NCBI RefSeq assembly: GCF_006546775.1
Contig: NZ_VICE01000084.1
Span: 27,419-91,418 of the forward strand
Reading direction: 5' to 3'
Source of the DNA: Marilutibacter aestuarii
GTDB taxonomy: Bacteria > Pseudomonadota > Gammaproteobacteria > Xanthomonadales > Xanthomonadaceae
DNA: 64,000 nt
Shown: positions 1 through 7,748 of the stretch, in pieces
Layout: each line of letters starts with the position of its first letter
Position numbering within the stretch: the stretch's first letter is position 1
Position numbers and translations under genes: made by a program
The notes under the pieces: model-generated
The model's database searches: none
The model's input: only the letters and a program-made list of their open reading frames with translations
Told to the model about the DNA's origin: nothing

Positions 1-327
1 GGGATCGCCCCATTGGACGACGAAGTTGTCCTGCGAACGGTTGATGCTCATGCCGTCCCAGTAGCCCTCGCGGGCGAGCGTGCGGATGTTGGCGACGTGG
101 CGTGGCGCGAAATCCGGCGCCAGTTCGATGACCACCCGGCCGCTGTCGAGTTCCAGGTAGAGCGTGTCCGCCGGATCGGGGCGCCGCCAGTCGGACGGTG
201 CCGAAGCCTCCAGGATCTCGCCCATGGAGCGGTAGGGCGTCGCCGCTTCGTCCTGGGCCAGTGCGGGCGTCGCGCCCAGGGCGCAGCAGGCGAGGAGGGC
301 GGCAGGCAGCAGCAGGGTCTTGGGCAC
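1..327 (-). CDS. Periplasmic cyclophilin-type peptidylprolyl isomerase, N-terminal part only
   Basis: This gene enters the window from its 5' end and is cut by the left edge after 109 codons. It begins with GTG at 325-327, preceded by GGAG about 7 bases upstream. The first 22 or so residues form a signal peptide ([11 protein letters not shown], ending near PALAQ), so the product is exported. After a short linker comes the start of a cyclophilin fold: [20 protein letters not shown], then [21 protein letters not shown] and NFVVQWGDP, the usual first strands and the F/Y-W region of PpiA-type proteins. Such enzymes isomerise Xaa-Pro bonds during folding of periplasmic proteins. The catalytic Arg-Phe motif is partly visible as [11 protein letters not shown]. 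The GTG start and missing 3' end make it easy to overlook. What follows beyond the edge is unknown. Confidence 0.85.
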   Translation of the reverse strand, partial: MPKTLLLPAALLACCALGATPALAQDEAATPYRSMGEILEASAPSDWRRPDPADTLYLELDSGRVVIELAPDFAPRHVANIRTLAREGYWDGMSINRSQDNFVVQWGDP

Positions 328-488
328 GAGGAGACTCCATTCGGCATGAACGGCCGATTCTGGCCCAGGCCGACGGCGGCGGCCAGCGGCAGGGGCCGGC
401 ATGACTAGCGGCACATTCGCTATACATAAGAAAGCAATAGTGTTGAGTCCGAAGCAGCAAACCGTCATCCCGACGGGTGGAGGCCTCG

Positions 489-854
489 ATGACCGACCTG
501 GAAGCCCAGCTCCGGAAATTCCAGAAAGAACTCAGCTCGGGCACCGTTTCGTTGACCCTGCTGGCCGTGGTCGCCTCGGCCGAGGCGCCGATGTACGGCT
601 ACCAGATCGCCAAGCGGCTCGAACGCGAGGGGGCCGGCGTGCTCACGGGCAAGCAAAGCGCCCTGTACCCGGTGCTCCGCAACCTGGGCGCCGCCGGCCT
701 GCTCGACAGCCATGTCGAGCCCTCGGTGTCGGGACCGCCGCGCCGCTATTACCAGATCACCGACGCCGGGCGCGAGGCCCTGCGTGACTGGGTCGCCGCC
801 TGGCGCGCGACCCGCGACTCCGTCGATACCGTCCTGGAGGCCTTCCCGGAATGA
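489..854 (+). CDS. PadR-family transcriptional regulator
   Basis: 121-residue winged-helix regulator of the PadR family. Residues 18-100 carry the fold: [20 protein letters not shown], then [25 protein letters not shown] (recognition helix) and [16 protein letters not shown] (wing), followed by a short C-terminal dimerisation helix. I chose ATG 489 because GGTGGAGG lies 5-6 bases upstream; an in-frame GTG at 477 would place that site inside the gene. The stop overlaps the next start as ATGA, so the two genes are translationally coupled. In the family, PadR proteins repress their own operon and neighbouring membrane-protein genes; here the only obvious target is the downstream membrane protein. 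A TATACAT-containing AT-rich patch at 420-440 is the likely promoter/operator area. Confidence 0.9.
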   Translation: MTDLEAQLRKFQKELSSGTVSLTLLAVVASAEAPMYGYQIAKRLEREGAGVLTGKQSALYPVLRNLGAAGLLDSHVEPSVSGPPRRYYQITDAGREALRDWVAAWRATRDSVDTVLEAFPE

Positions 855-1762
855 ACACCGCCACGCTCCCCACCACCATTCCCCAGTACCTGGAACAGCT
901 GCGGCGGGCCCTGTCCGATGCCGATCCGGCCATGGTCCAGGACGCGCTCTATGACGCCGAGGAATACCTGCGGTCCGAGCTCGCCGAAAGCCCGGGCAGG
1001 ACCGAGGCCGAGGTGATCACCGCGGTCGCCGGCAGTTATGGCGCGCCGGAAGAGGTCGCCGACATCTACCGCGACACCGAGGTCAGGGTGCAGACGGCCT
1101 TGCGCGTGCCGCCACCGCGCCCGCACCGCTCATGGCTCGGACGCTTCTTCGGTGTCGCCGCCGAGCCGCGTGCCTACGCCGCGCTGTTCTACATGCTGCT
1201 TTCGCTTGCGACCGGCATCTTCTATTTCACCTGGGTCGTGACCGGCGTATCCGTATCGGCCGGACTGCTGATCCTCATCATCGGCGTGCCCCTGCTGATC
1301 CTGTTCGTGGGTTCGACACGCGTGCTGGCACTGGTCGAGGGCCGGCTGGTCGAAGTCATGCTCGGCGAGCGGATGCCGCGGAGGCCGCTGTACAGCGCGC
1401 AGGGCAAGCCGTGGCTGGAGCGGATCAAGGACATGTTCACCGACCCGCGCACCTGGGGCACGTTCCTGTACATGTTGCTGATGATGCCGCTGGGCATCGC
1501 CTACTTCACGGTGGCGGCCACGATGACGACCGTCGCGCTGTCGCTGATTGCGTTGCCGGTGCTATTGGCGCTTGGGTACGAGTCGCATGTCCACCTGGAT
1601 GGCGTCCTGCTCACCGGCGACGTCGCGGTATGGGAATCGGTGCTGGCGATGGTGATCGGCGCGCTCCTGCTGTTCGTCACCCTGCACGTCGCCCGTGGTA
1701 TCGGCTACCTGCACGGCCAACTGGCGAAGCACCTGCTGGTGAAGGGCTCGCGCGCGGTCTGA
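851..1762 (+). CDS. PadR-partner membrane protein with duplicated putative sensor domain
   Basis: 303-residue integral membrane protein, start overlapping the PadR stop. Residues 1-85 are a soluble helical region (YLEQLRRALSDADPAMVQD, DAEEYLRSEL, GSYGAPEEVADIYR) resembling the HAAS-type domain that commonly accompanies PadR regulators. The rest contains two similar membrane units, about 108-180 and 203-245 (compare LFYMLLSLATGIFYFT with FLYMLLMMPLGIAYFT), plus a last helix near 262-281. This matches proteins annotated as putative sensor domain proteins, whose ligand is unknown. The internal duplication is visible directly. The operon suggests a two-gene module in which PadR controls the level of the membrane protein. 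A role in envelope sensing is inference only. Confidence 0.8.
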   Translation: MNTATLPTTIPQYLEQLRRALSDADPAMVQDALYDAEEYLRSELAESPGRTEAEVITAVAGSYGAPEEVADIYRDTEVRVQTALRVPPPRPHRSWLGRFFGVAAEPRAYAALFYMLLSLATGIFYFTWVVTGVSVSAGLLILIIGVPLLILFVGSTRVLALVEGRLVEVMLGERMPRRPLYSAQGKPWLERIKDMFTDPRTWGTFLYMLLMMPLGIAYFTVAATMTTVALSLIALPVLLALGYESHVHLDGVLLTGDVAVWESVLAMVIGALLLFVTLHVARGIGYLHGQLAKHLLVKGSRAV

Positions 1763-1865
1763 ATGGGCGGCGCGGTGGACGCAATGTGCCGCGGGTACCA
1801 GAAGTCCGCGTCCCATCGGGCCAGTATGGAGCGGGGGGACCCAATTCCATTGAAGGAGAATCACC

Positions 1866-2084
1866 ATGCGTCGTACCAGGATCGTTGCCGTCACCCTGAG
1901 CGTGGCCCTGCTGGCCGCCCTGTCCTTCGCCGCCACCGCCTCGTGGCAGGGCACGTGGAACTACTACAACGACGAAGGCGCCCTCGTCGGCCAATGGACC
2001 GCCGGTTGCGGCGAGCTCGACGGCAGCTGGGGGACCCGCACCGCCAACAAGTCCTTCACCCAGGGCTGCGCCGTCGACATGTGA
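1866..2084 (+). CDS. Small exported protein, DUF6289-like
   Basis: 72-residue protein with a clear signal peptide (MRRTRIVAVTLSVALLAALS, cleavage near FAATAS). The mature part is about 48 residues with YYNDEGALVGQWTAGCGEL and GTRTANKSFTQGCAVDM. The pattern of aromatic residues, a VG-x(n)-C segment, a G-T-R/K-T segment and a final Cys is what I recall of the DUF6289 family of small exported gammaproteobacterial proteins; the function is unknown. The start has GAAGGAGAATCACC upstream, a strong Shine-Dalgarno site. A rho-independent terminator follows within 30 bases, so it is probably a single-gene transcript. Two cysteines (residues 48 and 68) could form a disulfide in the periplasm. Confidence 0.75.
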   Translation: MRRTRIVAVTLSVALLAALSFAATASWQGTWNYYNDEGALVGQWTAGCGELDGSWGTRTANKSFTQGCAVDM

Positions 2085-2109
2085 CGGTCCACCCGCAAGC
2101 TTGAAACAC

Positions 2110-2135
2110 AAAAGCCCCGCGGTCGCGGGGCTTTT
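2110..2135 (+). terminator. Rho-independent terminator after the small exported protein
   Basis: Stem AAAAGCCCCGC with loop GGTC and GCGGGGCTTTT, a perfect GC stem flanked by A and T runs. It can act in both directions and also faces the 3' end of the convergent PHA depolymerase gene. Confidence 0.85.
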
Positions 2136-2203
2136 GCCTGGATCCGGCTGGCGCCCGGACCGGGTGCGACGCGCGTCGCGCTGGCGCGCGGCGCATGGCG
2201 TTG

Positions 2204-3451
2204 TCAGGCCGAGTAGCGGGCGATGAAGTCGCGGACCTTCGGGTAGACCTGGGTGCGCCAGCGGCGGCCGCTGAAGATGCCGTAGTGGCCCGCGCCCTTG
2301 ACCTCGATGTGGTGCGTGTCGCCCTTGGCGATGCCGGTGCACAGGTCGTGCGCGGCGCGGGTCTGGCCCTGCCCGGAGATGTCGTCGAGCTCGCCCTCGA
2401 TGGTCAGCAGGGCGGTGCCGGTGATCGCGGACGGATCCACCCGCGTGCCGTCGACGTCCCATTCGCCCTTCGGCAGCAGGTGCTCCTGGAAGACCACCCG
2501 GATCGTGTCCAGGTAGTACTCGGCCGGCATGTCGAGCACGGCGTTGTATTCGTCGTAGAAGCGGCGGTGCGACTCGGCGTCGTCGAGGTCGCCCTTGAGC
2601 AGGTCCTGGTAGAAGTCCCAGTGCGACTGCGCGTGGCGCTCGGGGTTCATCGCCATGAAACCCATGTGCTGAAGGAAGCCGGGATAGACCTGGCGGCCAT
2701 TGCCCGGGTAGTTCGCCGGCACCGGGTGGATGACGGTGTTCTGGAACCACCACAAGGGCTTCTCGGTGGCCAGGTTGTTCACCGCGGTGGGGCTCTGGCG
2801 GGTGTCGATCGGACCGCCCATCATCACCATCGAGCGTGGCGTCGCCTCGCCCCTCTGGGCCATCAGCGAGATCGCCGCCAGCACCGGTACGGTGGGCTGG
2901 CAGACGCTGATCACGTGGAGGTCGGCGGCACCGATCTGGCGGATGAATTCCTGGATGTAGGCCACGTAGTCGTCGAGGGTGAAGTCGCCCTCGGTGGTGG
3001 GCACCATGCGGGCGTCGATCCAGTCGGTGATGTAGACCTTGTGGTCGCGCAGCAGGGTGCGCACGGTGTCGCGCAGCAGGGTGGCGTGGTGGCCCGAGAG
3101 CGGCGCGACGACCAGCACCGGCGGATCGTCCTTGAGTTCCTTCAGGTTGCCGGCGTCGTCGGTGTAGCGCTTGAAGCGCAACAGGCGGCAGAACGGCTTG
3201 CGCGCCATCTCGCGTTCGATGACCGGGAAGATGTCGCCATCGATGTCCAGCGAGTGGATGCCGAACTCCGGCTTCTCGTAGTCCTTGCCGATGCGGTACA
3301 GCAGCTCGTAACCCGCCGCAGCGCGCGCGGCGCCGGGCAGGTTGGAGAGCCAGCTGCCGGACGCGCCGAACATCTTCGCGCTGGCATCCGCCCAATACGT
3401 GACCGGGGCCATCCATGCGCGGCCGAATTCGTGCATCTGGTAAAGCATCAT
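2204..3451 (-). CDS. phaZ: Intracellular polyhydroxyalkanoate depolymerase
   Basis: 415-residue alpha/beta hydrolase of the intracellular PHB depolymerase family, which hydrolyses stored native PHA granules. The N-terminus MMLYQMHEFGR is the family signature. The nucleophile elbow reads VISVCQPTVP, so the catalytic residue is Cys184, as in the Ralstonia intracellular enzymes that use Cys rather than Ser. The acid and base lie in GELDDISGQGQT and GAGHYGIFSG. There is no signal peptide, so it acts in the cytoplasm. The TTG at 3472 would add seven residues without a ribosome site; ATG ATG at 3446-3451 fits the family N-terminus, with GGGAG 11 bases upstream. No PHA synthase or phasin gene is visible in the window, so this gene is unlinked from the rest of the pathway. 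Confidence 0.93.
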   Translation of the reverse strand: MMLYQMHEFGRAWMAPVTYWADASAKMFGASGSWLSNLPGAARAAAGYELLYRIGKDYEKPEFGIHSLDIDGDIFPVIEREMARKPFCRLLRFKRYTDDAGNLKELKDDPPVLVVAPLSGHHATLLRDTVRTLLRDHKVYITDWIDARMVPTTEGDFTLDDYVAYIQEFIRQIGAADLHVISVCQPTVPVLAAISLMAQRGEATPRSMVMMGGPIDTRQSPTAVNNLATEKPLWWFQNTVIHPVPANYPGNGRQVYPGFLQHMGFMAMNPERHAQSHWDFYQDLLKGDLDDAESHRRFYDEYNAVLDMPAEYYLDTIRVVFQEHLLPKGEWDVDGTRVDPSAITGTALLTIEGELDDISGQGQTRAAHDLCTGIAKGDTHHIEVKGAGHYGIFSGRRWRTQVYPKVRDFIARYSA

Positions 3452-3610
3452 CGGATCGTGGTCTCCCGCCAATGAATACCCGCTACGTCCGTCGGACGCG
3501 TCCGGGGCTGCATCTGTTGCGACGCAGCATACCCGAGCGCAGGGGCAGGTTTGTGAACTGGCCGACCGGTGGACATCCGCGCCGACACGGCGGCCCGCTG
3601 GACCTCCGGG

Positions 3611-4219
3611 TCAGGCCGGGCGCTCGAGCGCCGTGGTCGCCCCGGCCAGCGCCGGCGACAGCCACAGGTGCGACCCCAACGCCGTGAAGCCCGCCGACTC
3701 GAAGCGCTGGCGGTAGAAGCGCGCCGGCCGCCGCCTGAAGCCCTCGGTGTCGCCATCGATGCCATCCTCGCGGGTGAAGGTCTCCAGGAAGGCCACGCCG
3801 CCACACAGTTCGGCCAGCCCGGGCAGGCCGCGGTCGAGCTCGCGGGCATCGAGGTAGTGCATGACGTCGCTGCAGACCAGCAGGTCGACCGGCGCGCAGG
3901 GGCGCAGGTGCTGGAAATCGCCGAACCGGGCCAGGTGCAGCTGCCGCCGCCGGCCGTGGCGGGCGATCGCGTACTCGCTGCTGTCGAAGCCCAGGTAGCG
4001 GGCGCGGGGTCGCGAGCGGAGCAGCGGCGCGCGCCATGCGCCTTCCCCGCAACCGATGTCCAGCACGCTGCGGATGGGCCGTTCCAGGTGGTATTCGGCG
4101 GTCGCCACGGCCAGGGCGACCTTGCGCCCCAGGCGCGCCCGCCCGCCGATGGCGCCATCCTTCAATGCGGGATCGCGATACCAGCGCTCGAAATAGTGGC
4201 GATCGTATTGTTTGCGCAT
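3611..4219 (-). CDS. Class I SAM-dependent methyltransferase
   Basis: 202-residue methyltransferase. Motif I is SVLDIGCGEGAWR near residue 50, followed by an acidic strand end (LGFDSSEYAI), a motif IV-like LLVCSDVMHYLD and a later ALGSHLWLS. The N-terminus MRKQYDRHYFERWYRDP is typical of a group of small Xanthomonad methyltransferases; substrate unknown. I prefer ATG 4219. Longer readings of the frame extend into the G-rich repeat block upstream and give repeat-encoded residues (GNGEWGMG), which cannot be protein of this family. The gene lies on the same strand as phaZ with a 160-base gap. The target (small molecule, RNA or protein) cannot be told from the sequence. Confidence 0.85.
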   Translation of the reverse strand: MRKQYDRHYFERWYRDPALKDGAIGGRARLGRKVALAVATAEYHLERPIRSVLDIGCGEGAWRAPLLRSRPRARYLGFDSSEYAIARHGRRRQLHLARFGDFQHLRPCAPVDLLVCSDVMHYLDARELDRGLPGLAELCGGVAFLETFTREDGIDGDTEGFRRRPARFYRQRFESAGFTALGSHLWLSPALAGATTALERPA

Positions 4220-4301
4220 CCGGGGTTCTTTCTCCAGGGCAGGTCGCGGACGTGGCATCCTAGCGCCGCGCGCTTTGGCGCGCTTGCGCGCTTTCGCGCG
4301 T

Positions 4302-4446
4302 GGGAATAGGGAGTAGGGAATAGGGATAAGGTCAGGAGCCAAAGCCACTGCCCCGACACTGCGCCCCATTCCCCATTCCCCATTCCCGAACCACCAATCA
4401 CCAATCACCAATCACCAATCACCAATCATCACCAATCACCAACCAG
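4302..4446. repeat. Heptanucleotide repeat block with two quadruplex motifs
   Basis: Three heptamer runs stand next to each other. At 4302-4325 four GGG triplets are spaced by AATA, AGTA and AATA. At 4364-4387 there are CCCC runs spaced by ATT, that is GGGGAAT units on the minus strand. At 4393-4437 ACCAATC is repeated five times in a row, then once more. The first two satisfy the simple G3+N1-7 quadruplex rule, one on each strand, and are complementary enough to pair as a large hairpin. Similar G-rich heptamers are known from Xanthomonas genomes. The block separates the divergent methyltransferase and HemJ-like genes and ends 4 bases before the start of the latter. Confidence 0.85.
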
Positions 4447-4449
4447 CCC

Positions 4450-4872
4450 ATGACCGCCTACCTCATCACCAAGACTGCCCACCTCGTGTTCGTGATGGCC
4501 TGGATGGCGTCGGTGTTCTACCTGCCGCGGATCCTGGTCAACCTGGCCGAGGCAGGGGAATCGCCGGAGGTGCGTACGCGCCTGGTGCTCATGGGGCGGC
4601 GCCTGTACCGCTTCGGCCATGTGATGTTCGGCATCGCCGTGCTCTTTGGCCTGGCGCTGTGGCTGCATTTCGGCATGAGCGGTGGCTGGCTGCACGCCAA
4701 GCTGCTCCTGGTGGCCTTGATCCTGGCGCACTTCATCCTCGCCGGGCGCTGGCTCAAGGGCGTGGATTCGGGGCGCGCGCTGCCGTCCGCGAAGGCCCTG
4801 CGCTGGTTCAACGAACTGCCGGTGCTGCTGCTGGTGGCCGTGGTCTGGCTGGTGCTGGCCATGCCCTTCTGA
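4450..4872 (+). CDS. HemJ/CopD-family four-helix membrane protein
   Basis: 140-residue membrane protein with four predicted helices (about 8-28, 55-75, 82-100 and 120-138). It carries the HemJ family features: KTAHLVFVMAWMASVFYLPR with His11, WLHAKLLLVALILAHF with Lys84 and RWFNELPVLLLVAVV near the end. In HemJ the His and Lys at these places are needed for protoporphyrinogen IX oxidation in haem synthesis. The protein is the usual length. Whether it is the working protoporphyrinogen oxidase here or a relative annotated as CopD family cannot be decided without knowing if hemG or hemY exists elsewhere. No good Shine-Dalgarno site is seen; the region upstream is the ACCAATC repeat array. Confidence 0.75.
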   Translation: MTAYLITKTAHLVFVMAWMASVFYLPRILVNLAEAGESPEVRTRLVLMGRRLYRFGHVMFGIAVLFGLALWLHFGMSGGWLHAKLLLVALILAHFILAGRWLKGVDSGRALPSAKALRWFNELPVLLLVAVVWLVLAMPF

Positions 4873-4905
4873 CGCCCCTCGTCCCGTGGCGGGTGGAAGG
4901 CATGC

Positions 4906-6624
4906 TCAGCGGTCGCGGAAGGCCTCGAAATCGGGCAGGCGCACCGGCACGCCATTGGCGTTGCAGCCGTCGCGCTCGCACAGCGCCTCGCGCAGCCGCG
5001 GCGTGGCCTGCAGCATGACGTGGAAGATCGCGTTCTGCTCGACCGAGCCGCGCACCGCCTCGCTGCCGGGGCCGCGCGCCCACAGTCCGACGTCGTCGCC
5101 GCCATGGGTTTCGTCCTTGGAGGGCACCAGCGCTTCCTGCATGTAGTCCGGGTCCTGGGTGTCGACGTGGGTCAGGTCGGGGCGGCCGCCGCGCGCCTGC
5201 TGGAAGTGGTCGGGCGAGTGCGGGTAATGCTTGGGGCCTTCGGGCTGCAGTTCGCTCGCGCCGATGTAACCGGGGCCGTTGGCGTAGCTGAGCGTCGTGT
5301 AGGGCAGTCCGGTCGCATCGGTGGCCAGGTGCGCATCGCCATTGTCCTCGGCCAGCGAGCCGACGACCTTGCCGAGGATCGGGTTGCCGCGTCGCGGGTA
5401 GCCGACGAAGGTCAGCGTGTGCGAGTGGTCGGCGGTGACCAGGACCAGGGTGTCCTCGGCCGAGGTCATGTCGCTGGCGACCTGCACCGCTTCGCTGAGC
5501 GCGATGGTGTCGGTCAACGCGCGGTAGGCATTGCCGAAATGGTTGGCATGGTCGATTCGGGCGCCTTCGACGAGCAGGACGTAGCCGGCGGGTGCGTCGC
5601 GCAGGCGCGAGATCGCCACCCGGGTCATCTCCGCCAGGCTCGGTTCGCCGCCTGCGTCACCGGGGCGATCGTGTTCGAACTGCATGTGGCTGGGCTGGAA
5701 CAGGCCCAGCAGCGGTCCGTCGCTGGGCGCCGCCGCCAGCTGCCCGGCGTTCCAGACATAGGTGCCGTCGGGGTGGCGCGCCTGCCATTCGGCCACCAGG
5801 TCGCGGCCATCGCCGCGCTTGCCGTTCATGGCCGGGTACTCCGGGTCGGCCTGGTCGTCGCGCATGAACATCGCGCGGCCACCGCCCATCAGCACGTCGG
5901 GCCCGTGCCCGAACGGGGTCTCCACCATCTGCCGTGCGATGTCCCGGCAGCCAGCCCGCAGCGCCGCGGCCGGCATCGCGGCGTCGTGCTCCCAGTCGCG
6001 GTCGGCGGAATGGCTGAAAGTGGCGCCGGGCGTGGCGTGGGTCAGGCGCGCGGTCGACACCACGCCGGTGGCCATGCCGCTGGCGGCGGCCAGTTCCCAC
6101 AGGCTGAGCATCGGCGTGGCAAGCGCGCCGCCGCAGTCGCCGCGCATCGGCGCCTGGCCGATGCTCAGCACGCCGGCGCGGGTCTTCACGCCGGTCGCCA
6201 TCGCGCTCATCGTGCCGGCCGAGTCCGGCGTCTGGCTGTCGGTGTTGTAGGTACGGCTGAGCGCGGTCGACGGGAAGCGCTCCCAGCTCAGGCGGTTCTC
6301 CTCCCCGGGGCCGCCCTTGCGCTGGCCGTCGAGGATGCGCGCCGCGGCGACGGTGTTGAGGCTCATGCCGTCGCCGACGAACAGGATGACGTTGCGCGCG
6401 CGACCGCCCATCGCACCACGCGCGGCGGCCTGCGCCGCGCCATCGCGGAACCACCACGCGGGGGTTTCGCCTCCGGGCCGCGCGATAGCGGGGACGTCCA
6501 CCTCGATGGCCGGATCCTGGCGGCGCGCGGTGTCGGCAGGGTGGCTGGCACAGGCCCCCAGCAGCAGGCTGGCGGGCAGGGCGAGGACGGCGAAGGTACG
6601 GAGCGTGGAGCGGCGTGGCGACAT
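4906..6624 (-). CDS. Alkaline phosphatase, lipoprotein
   Basis: 572-residue PhoA-family phosphomonoesterase. The N-terminus has a lipobox (LLLGAC, Cys24), so the enzyme is probably membrane anchored in the periplasm or outer membrane rather than soluble like E. coli PhoA. Family motifs are intact: NVILFVGDGMS (first metal aspartate), TPDSAGTMSAMATG with the catalytic Ser, EGARIDHANH, TADHSHT and ETHGGDDVGLWARGP with the metal His/Asp residues. It releases phosphate from organic monoesters, usually under phosphate starvation; no pho box could be recognised upstream. It converges with the HemJ-like gene with only 33 bases between the stops. Confidence 0.93.
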   Translation of the reverse strand: MSPRRSTLRTFAVLALPASLLLGACASHPADTARRQDPAIEVDVPAIARPGGETPAWWFRDGAAQAAARGAMGGRARNVILFVGDGMSLNTVAAARILDGQRKGGPGEENRLSWERFPSTALSRTYNTDSQTPDSAGTMSAMATGVKTRAGVLSIGQAPMRGDCGGALATPMLSLWELAAASGMATGVVSTARLTHATPGATFSHSADRDWEHDAAMPAAALRAGCRDIARQMVETPFGHGPDVLMGGGRAMFMRDDQADPEYPAMNGKRGDGRDLVAEWQARHPDGTYVWNAGQLAAAPSDGPLLGLFQPSHMQFEHDRPGDAGGEPSLAEMTRVAISRLRDAPAGYVLLVEGARIDHANHFGNAYRALTDTIALSEAVQVASDMTSAEDTLVLVTADHSHTLTFVGYPRRGNPILGKVVGSLAEDNGDAHLATDATGLPYTTLSYANGPGYIGASELQPEGPKHYPHSPDHFQQARGGRPDLTHVDTQDPDYMQEALVPSKDETHGGDDVGLWARGPGSEAVRGSVEQNAIFHVMLQATPRLREALCERDGCNANGVPVRLPDFEAFRDR

Positions 6625-6985
6625 GCAGGGTCGGGCGAATCGGCGAAGCCGTCGATTATGCCGCGTGCAGATGTCAGCGATCTGGCACTGGCTGGCGTTT
6701 CAATCCGTTGAATCGCGTGCGTCGCCCGCGTGGAGGTGGCTGCGACGCGTCGGGAGGGTGGACGGGATGACGGGGATCGCGCAGCGTTCCGGCTGACCTG
6801 CCTGGCGGGCGGTGAGACCGTGCCCCAGCCCATCAGCCTGGCGTATCGCTTCGTGTTCGAGCAGCACGAAGGCCGGGGCACGGCGCGCATCGGCCCCTGA
6901 CGGCGTTCAGCTTCGACTTGAAGCGGGCGCGCGAAAGGCGCATATCTGGTGGTCCACGCGACTGGATTTTCGAGAGGAGGGTGTC
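6625..6985. other. Intergenic region, no confident gene
   Basis: 361 bases between divergent genes, holding the promoters of both. One open frame (GTG 6730 to TGA 6900, 56 codons) ends with a protein-like stretch (ISLAYRFVFEQHEGRG), but it has no ribosome site and no recognisable family, so I do not call it. It could be a decayed 3' end. Confidence 0.5.
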
Positions 6986-7249
6986 ATGGCCGGTGGATGG
7001 ACCAGCGACACTTCGGTGCAGGACCAGATAGACGCGACCGTCGAGGACGCGATCAAGCGCGCGCGCAGCCGCATGGCGCAGGGCCCGGGCCTGAGCCACT
7101 GCGAGGACTGCGACGCGCCCATTCCCGAAGCGCGGCGCAAGGCCGTGCCGGGCGTCAGACTGTGCATCGCCTGCCAGGAAGCCGAGGACAACCAGCAGGC
7201 CGCGGCCGGGTTCAACCGCCGCGGCAGCAAGGACAGCCAGCTGCGCTGA
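6986..7249 (+). CDS. DksA/TraR-type C4 zinc-finger protein, short form
   Basis: 87-residue protein of the DksA/TraR superfamily, similar in size to E. coli YbiI. The zinc site is CEDC (Cys39, Cys42) and CIAC (Cys60, Cys63) around DAPIPEARRKAVPGVRL, the classical spacing. The N-terminal coiled coil of full DksA is missing; only one short helix (VEDAIKRARSRM) precedes the finger. Full-size DksA binds the RNA polymerase secondary channel and works with ppGpp; short forms have poorly known roles. ATG 6986 has GAGAGGAGG at the right distance. The convergent Nudix gene ends 11 bases away. Confidence 0.9.
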   Translation: MAGGWTSDTSVQDQIDATVEDAIKRARSRMAQGPGLSHCEDCDAPIPEARRKAVPGVRLCIACQEAEDNQQAAAGFNRRGSKDSQLR

Positions 7250-7259
7250 GTCGCGCGGC

Positions 7260-7748
7260 TCAGATGCGCGAATAGCGCCAGGACTGCATGCGGCCGTCGC
7301 GGTAGGGCATGACCCCGTGGAAGGCGCGCGGGTCGTCGTCGAAGACCATCGGCAGGAAGTTGCGGTCGCCTTCCCACATCGGCAGGGCGTCGAGCCCGTC
7401 CAGTGCCACCCATTCCAGCGTGCCCTCGGGGTTGCGTTCGAAGGGCGTGCCGGTGAAGGCGGTGACCAGGAACACGAAGCCCAGCCAGTCCTCGCCATGC
7501 TTGCCGAAGCCCGGCCAGCTGATGGTGCCGCGCAGGCGCAGTTCGGTGCAGTCGATCCCGGCTTCTTCGAGGATCTCGCGGCGCATGCCCGCGACCACGT
7601 CCTCGTCGGGCTCGAGCTTGCCCCCCAGCCCGTTGTACTTGCCCAGCTGATGGTCTTCCGGCCGCGCGTTGCGGTGGACCATCAGGACCTGCGTCTGGTC
7701 GGGCGAGAGGACGTAGCCGAGGGTGGCGACGATCGGCGTGTAGGGCAT
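7260..7748 (-). CDS. Nudix hydrolase, MutT/8-oxo-dGTP diphosphatase type
   Basis: 162-residue Nudix protein with an intact box at residues 42-64: GGKLEPDEDVV then AGMRREILEEAGI, matching GX5EX7REUXEEXGU. The N-terminus PIVATLGYVLSPDQTQVLMV is the usual first strands; HRNARPEDHQLGKYNGLGGK and the later EWVALDGLDALPMWEGDR match the group annotated as 8-oxo-dGTP diphosphatases or MTH1-like enzymes. Expected activity is hydrolysis of oxidised nucleoside triphosphates to monophosphates, protecting DNA. The start codon overlaps the stop of the metallo-beta-lactamase gene by one base (7748), suggesting co-transcription from its promoter. Confidence 0.88.
   Translation of the reverse strand: MPYTPIVATLGYVLSPDQTQVLMVHRNARPEDHQLGKYNGLGGKLEPDEDVVAGMRREILEEAGIDCTELRLRGTISWPGFGKHGEDWLGFVFLVTAFTGTPFERNPEGTLEWVALDGLDALPMWEGDRNFLPMVFDDDPRAFHGVMPYRDGRMQSWRYSRI

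Noticed and set aside
4393..4437. Regularly spaced ACCAATC units considered as a CRISPR array
   Set aside because: The units are 7 bases with no spacers; a simple heptanucleotide repeat.
6730..6900. 56-codon frame ending in a protein-like stretch
   Set aside because: No ribosome site, no family, GTG start only; may be a decayed remnant.
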